The notes under the pieces were generated by a model. That model had not been told where the DNA came from. It did not search any database and saw only the letters and a list, made by a program, of their open reading frames with translations. The position numbers were made by a program, and so were the translations under genes. 51,450 nt of DNA, taken from positions 1 through 51,450 of the IMG/VR virus record IMGVR_UViG_3300046522_000347; one strand, given 5' to 3'. Numbering within the stretch: the first letter of the stretch is position 1; the number at the start of each line of letters is the position of its first letter. Positions 48,869 to 51,450 of this stretch are shown piece after piece. The stretch comes from a virus.

Positions 48869-50004
48869 TATGCCGGAACCATGTGACCGTTTTGGATCAG
48901 CGCCGCGTCGGTCCAGCCCTGGGCGATGTACGCCGCGTACGTCGGGCCGACCGGGTTAGTCATCTTGAAACCGGGCGCGGCAGCAGCAATCGGGGCAGGG
49001 GCGACAGGCGCTGGCGCAGAACCAGCGGGGACCAAAGGGGCCGGTGCGGGCGCGAGGATACCCGGATGCGGCGCGACCGCCTGGGGGGCCGGTGCGGGCG
49101 CGAGGATACCCGGATGCGGCGCGACCGCCTGGGGGGCCGGTGCGGGGGCCGGTGCGGGGGCCGGTGCGGGGGCCGGTGCGGGGGCCGGTGCGGGGGCCGG
49201 TGCGGGGGCCGGTGCGGGGGTCGCAGGCTGCGTGACCGTCATCATGGCGGCTTGGACGAGCGCGTCGTCGGTCCAACCCTGGGCGTGATACTGCTCACGG
49301 GTGAACCCCTGCGCGGCGGCCGTCATCGTGTAGACGGGGCCGGCCTGGGGCGCTGCGTGCGGCATCGGGGCGGGTGCTGCTGCCGGGGCAGGTGCGCCGC
49401 CGCCGAACACTGCCGCCGCGTCCGGACCGCTCGTGATGACGTCGCCCACGTGGTTCCATTCGACCATGCCGAGGTTGGCATACAGGCCCGGCTTGTTCGA
49501 CGGGATGTTGTCGGTGATCGTGCCCGACACGCGGACGAAGTGGCCACGCGGGAAGACCTTCGGATCGGCGATTTGATCCGTGGCCGCGTTGTACTTGCCG
49601 CGCACCCAGCAACGCGGCGCATAGCTGGAAGCGAAGCGGAACACCCAGTGTCCGGCGAAACCTTCCTTGGTGTTGTTCGGCGCGCCGTTCTGGTCGAAGC
49701 CGTCGCCGTCGACGATCTTCCACGAGAAGTTCGGGTTCGTGCACGCGCCGCCGTTCGGGAAGAACTGAGGGAACGCCTCGCGCGCCACCTCTTCATACAG
49801 GCGCTTGAACGCTTCGACTTCCGGGTCGCCCTTCTTGCCAGCGACGGCGATGAAATATTTCTGCGTTTCCTGACCGGCGTTCGGTCCGGTCTTGATCGTC
49901 AGCGGTTGCCCCGTGGTGAGATCCTTCGTTTGCGGTTCCAGGGGCGAGCCCTGGACGAGACGCATAACCGGAGTGAGGAAGTCGCGGGATGATTTGTTTG
50001 CCAT
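48868..50004 (-). CDS. DUF2815-like ssDNA-binding protein
   Basis: A 378-aa protein. Residues 1-200 match the DUF2815/T7 gp2.5-like OB fold: LTPVMRLVQGSPLEPQTKDL, EVEAFKRLYEEVAREAFPQF, NFSWKIVDGDGFDQNGAPNN, FASSYAPRCWVRGKYNAATD, FPRGHFVRVSGTITDNIPSN and KPGLYANLGMVEWNHVGDVI. The C-terminal 175 residues are a long Pro/Ala linker with two peptide modules, FTREQYHAQGWTDDALVQAA and YAAYIAQGWTDAALIQNGHM. T7-type ssDNA-binding proteins use their C-terminus to contact replication partners, so these modules may be docking peptides. It lies 2 bp after the DUF2800 gene. Confidence 0.85.
   Translation of the reverse strand: MANKSSRDFLTPVMRLVQGSPLEPQTKDLTTGQPLTIKTGPNAGQETQKYFIAVAGKKGDPEVEAFKRLYEEVAREAFPQFFPNGGACTNPNFSWKIVDGDGFDQNGAPNNTKEGFAGHWVFRFASSYAPRCWVRGKYNAATDQIADPKVFPRGHFVRVSGTITDNIPSNKPGLYANLGMVEWNHVGDVITSGPDAAAVFGGGAPAPAAAPAPMPHAAPQAGPVYTMTAAAQGFTREQYHAQGWTDDALVQAAMMTVTQPATPAPAPAPAPAPAPAPAPAPAPAPAPAPAPQAVAPHPGILAPAPAPQAVAPHPGILAPAPAPLVPAGSAPAPVAPAPIAAAAPGFKMTNPVGPTYAAYIAQGWTDAALIQNGHMVPA
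49036..49224. repeat. Pro/Ala-coding tandem repeats in the ssDNA-binding protein gene
   Basis: A 48-bp unit coding a 16-residue block (AVAPHPGILAPAPAPQ) occurs twice, starting near 49041 and 49089. About seven copies of a 12-bp unit (ggggccggtgcg) coding Ala-Pro-Ala-Pro follow. These form the flexible linker between the OB fold and the C-terminal modules and may vary in copy number. Confidence 0.85.
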
Positions 50005-50006
50005 TT

Positions 50007-51131
50007 TCAGTCCTTGTTAAAAATTTGTTCGGCGGCGGCGCCGTCGTCTTCTACTAATTCAGCCGCGCCGCCTGGGGCGTGACTGTACATGTTTACCACT
50101 TCTTCCGGTATCCCGGCTTTGATCGCCTGCAGCGGCGTGAGCGACAATTTCGGGGTCGAGATCGTCACGTTGTACGCGCTGGCGATGCCCTGCATATCGC
50201 TTACCGCGTCATCCTTCCAGACGGTGCGGCCCTTCTTGTGCGCGATGCTGAAATACGGCACGATCCCGCCCCGCTGAATGGTCGACATCAAACTCTGTTC
50301 GATACCTTCCCTGCGCAACTTGATCACCTTTTCAGCATCGCGCAGGCGGCGCAGTTCCGCACGCTGCGCGGCCGGCGACAGCACGAGCGGGGCGGAACTG
50401 TACGCAAGGTCAATCGCCGGACCTTCCGCCATAATCGCCGCCTCGCATTCGTGCCGACCCTTACAGTCCTTGCACGCGTCCGGATCGCGCGCCATCACGG
50501 GTGCATCCGGGTCCGACGCCATACGGTACGCAAGCGACAACTCCGAGATCGGGTGACGCAACTCACCGAGCGTCGTCGTCCATGACCGCGTCGGGCCGCG
50601 TCGATGGTAATTACGCGGCTGGTGAATGGTCATCGTAACTTTCAGCGAATCGTCGTGGTAATACCCCAACGCCGCCGCAGCCAACGCCACGTAGTTGATC
50701 TTCTGGTAGTTGCCAATCTCGCTCACGAATCCATGCCCGAATTTGAAGTCATCAACGCTCAGATGATGCGTGCGTGGACAGTACGACCAATAGTCCGGTG
50801 TACCGTAGTTCTCGGGATGAATCGGTCCAGGCGGCAACGGTTCTTCGATCCAATGGTCGATGCCGAAGATGATATCCCGCTTGATGATGTGATCCGCGTA
50901 CATGTCTGCCGCTTCGATCATCTCAACATTGAGAACAACGCCGTTCGGTGCAACGTCGCCCACCTGCGGGTGAATCCCCCGCAACTTTTCCGACCCAACC
51001 CAATGCGCCGCTTCGCCCTGCTGCGTGTCGATGCTGTCTTCGTCCGGATAGCGCGCTTCGACGTTCGCCGAGCCCCAGCACGCGACTATGCGGGCGGCAG
51101 ACGATGGCGCGAATTTAGCGTGCGTGGACAT
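50007..51131 (-). CDS. DUF2800-like PD-(D/E)XK nuclease
   Basis: A 374-aa RecB/Cas4-like nuclease of the DUF2800 type. It has an N-terminal FAPSSAARIVACWGSANVEA, GEAAHW (E40, H43), the GTPD strand (D113), VDDFKFG (D128, K130: the D...DxK core), and a Cys cluster CKDCKGRHEC (C220, C223, C229). In phages these genes sit with the DUF2815 ssDNA-binding protein and are presumed to make a recombination or end-processing exonuclease. It is translated between the junction gene (2-bp gap) and the ssDNA-binding gene (2-bp gap). Confidence 0.82.
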   Translation of the reverse strand: MSTHAKFAPSSAARIVACWGSANVEARYPDEDSIDTQQGEAAHWVGSEKLRGIHPQVGDVAPNGVVLNVEMIEAADMYADHIIKRDIIFGIDHWIEEPLPPGPIHPENYGTPDYWSYCPRTHHLSVDDFKFGHGFVSEIGNYQKINYVALAAAALGYYHDDSLKVTMTIHQPRNYHRRGPTRSWTTTLGELRHPISELSLAYRMASDPDAPVMARDPDACKDCKGRHECEAAIMAEGPAIDLAYSSAPLVLSPAAQRAELRRLRDAEKVIKLRREGIEQSLMSTIQRGGIVPYFSIAHKKGRTVWKDDAVSDMQGIASAYNVTISTPKLSLTPLQAIKAGIPEEVVNMYSHAPGGAAELVEDDGAAAEQIFNKD

Positions 51132-51133
51132 GG

Positions 51134-51450
51134 TTAGGCCGCCAGTGCTTCCGACATCTTCTTGTACACCATCGGGATGAACTCGGCGTTGCCCGGCTGT
51201 GCGAGTTGGCCGGCCGCTTCGATACCGAATTCCTTCGCGAACACGAGCATGTCGGCCATCGTCTTACCTTGCGCCGTGACCCACTTGCACAGGTCAGCGA
51301 ACGTGGCGGGGGCCGCTGCCGGTGCTGCCGGTGCTGCCGGTGCTGCCGGTGCTGCCGGTGCTGCCGGTGCTGCCGGTGCTGCCGGTGCTGCCGGTGCTGC
51401 CGGTGCTGCCGGTGCTGCCGGTGCTGCCAACGGCTGGAAGGTCTGCGCGG
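51134..51450 (-). CDS. Unknown phage protein with Ala/Pro-rich repeat, C-terminal part (gene split by contig ends)
   Basis: This is the continuation of the gene that starts at 830. Bases 51324-51450 duplicate 1-127, so the non-redundant part is 51134-51323. It encodes the end of the (Ala-Pro-Ala)n repeat and then a globular helical tail of about 55 residues (ATFADLCKWVTAQGKTMADM onwards) ending in SEALAA. The frame matches across the junction: position 2 corresponds to 51325, which is a codon start in this frame. It stops 2 bp before the ATG of the DUF2800-like nuclease (51131), consistent with coupled translation. Confidence 0.8.
   Translation of the reverse strand, partial: AQTFQPLAAPAAPAAPAAPAAPAAPAAPAAPAAPAAPAAPAAPAAAPATFADLCKWVTAQGKTMADMLVFAKEFGIEAAGQLAQPGNAEFIPMVYKKMSEALAA
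51315..51428. repeat. 9-bp tandem repeat coding Ala-Pro-Ala
   Basis: About 12.7 copies of gctgccggt sit within the minus-strand gene and read as (GCA CCG GCA)n, a flexible Ala/Pro linker. The copies are identical at the base level, so the copy number can change by slippage and may differ between virions or in the assembly. Confidence 0.9.
51324..51450. repeat. Terminal overlap, right copy
   Basis: Identical to 1-127. Removing it closes the contig in frame through the Ala/Pro-repeat gene. Confidence 0.85.

Noticed and set aside
51315-51428. CRISPR-like array
   Set aside because: The units are 9 bp and contiguous with no spacers; they are coding microsatellite-like repeats.
1-51450. Genuine direct terminal repeats of the virion DNA
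   Set aside because: The overlap is 127 bp, ends in the middle of a coding repeat and equals a common assembler k-mer; an assembly overlap is the simpler reading.
1-51450. tRNA genes
   Set aside because: No cloverleaf-like segment with a CCA-type acceptor or TTCGA arm was noticed in intergenic DNA; nearly all DNA is coding.

Overview
The window is an essentially complete genome of a tailed, contractile-tail (myovirus-like) phage. It is GC-rich. The virion proteins are a DUF1073-type portal, DUF2213 and DUF2184 head proteins, a DUF3383-type sheath, a DUF3277-type tube, a gpP/gp44-like hub, a gp138-like spike and baseplate J. This order resembles the Bcep781-type myoviruses of Burkholderia and related beta/gammaproteobacteria. 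That host assignment is an inference from architecture and GC-rich codon use. I see no integrase, no recognisable lysogeny repressor and no tRNA. The first and last 127 bases are identical (1-127 = 51324-51450), so the contig closes into a circle of 51,323 bp. One minus-strand gene is cut by the artificial ends.

Layout. (1) Replication block A, minus strand, read from about 890 leftwards across the junction to 46250: a 339-aa protein with a long Ala/Pro repeat, a DUF2800-like nuclease, a DUF2815-like ssDNA-binding protein, a 54-aa protein, a terminator, a family B DNA polymerase and a small 62-aa gene. (2) Replication block B, plus strand, 911-11433: SF2 helicase, two unknowns, a VRR-NUC-like nuclease, a DUF4406 protein, a ParB-like protein, a C5 cytosine methyltransferase, a TetR-type HTH protein, a primase-polymerase/SF3 helicase, a PAPS-reductase-like ATP-pyrophosphatase and four small genes, ending at a bidirectional terminator. 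(3) Accessory region, minus strand, 16476-11461: about 20 mostly tiny genes in translationally coupled chains. Two sub-operons start from identical 43-bp promoter repeats, and a third starts next to the terminase. (4) Late region, plus strand, 16707-46261: terminase, portal, head, connector, tail, baseplate, fibres/spikes and lysis.

The most striking feature is in the large terminase gene. It carries a 268-residue intein inserted exactly before the conserved TRWHEDDL motif. Inside the intein, in a different reading frame, lies a complete 156-aa HNH/endonuclease VII-like protein. The splicing domain and the likely homing nuclease are therefore encoded in overlapping frames.

Other notable signals are: four copies of a 19-bp element between the divergent accessory and late operons; a TTGACA-N5-GTTAGTA promoter class in early genes; a GWTDD-type peptide module shared by three otherwise unrelated proteins; a probable -1 frameshift in the tail assembly chaperone; and a SASA-type esterase with a recently duplicated Ig-like domain inside the connector module.
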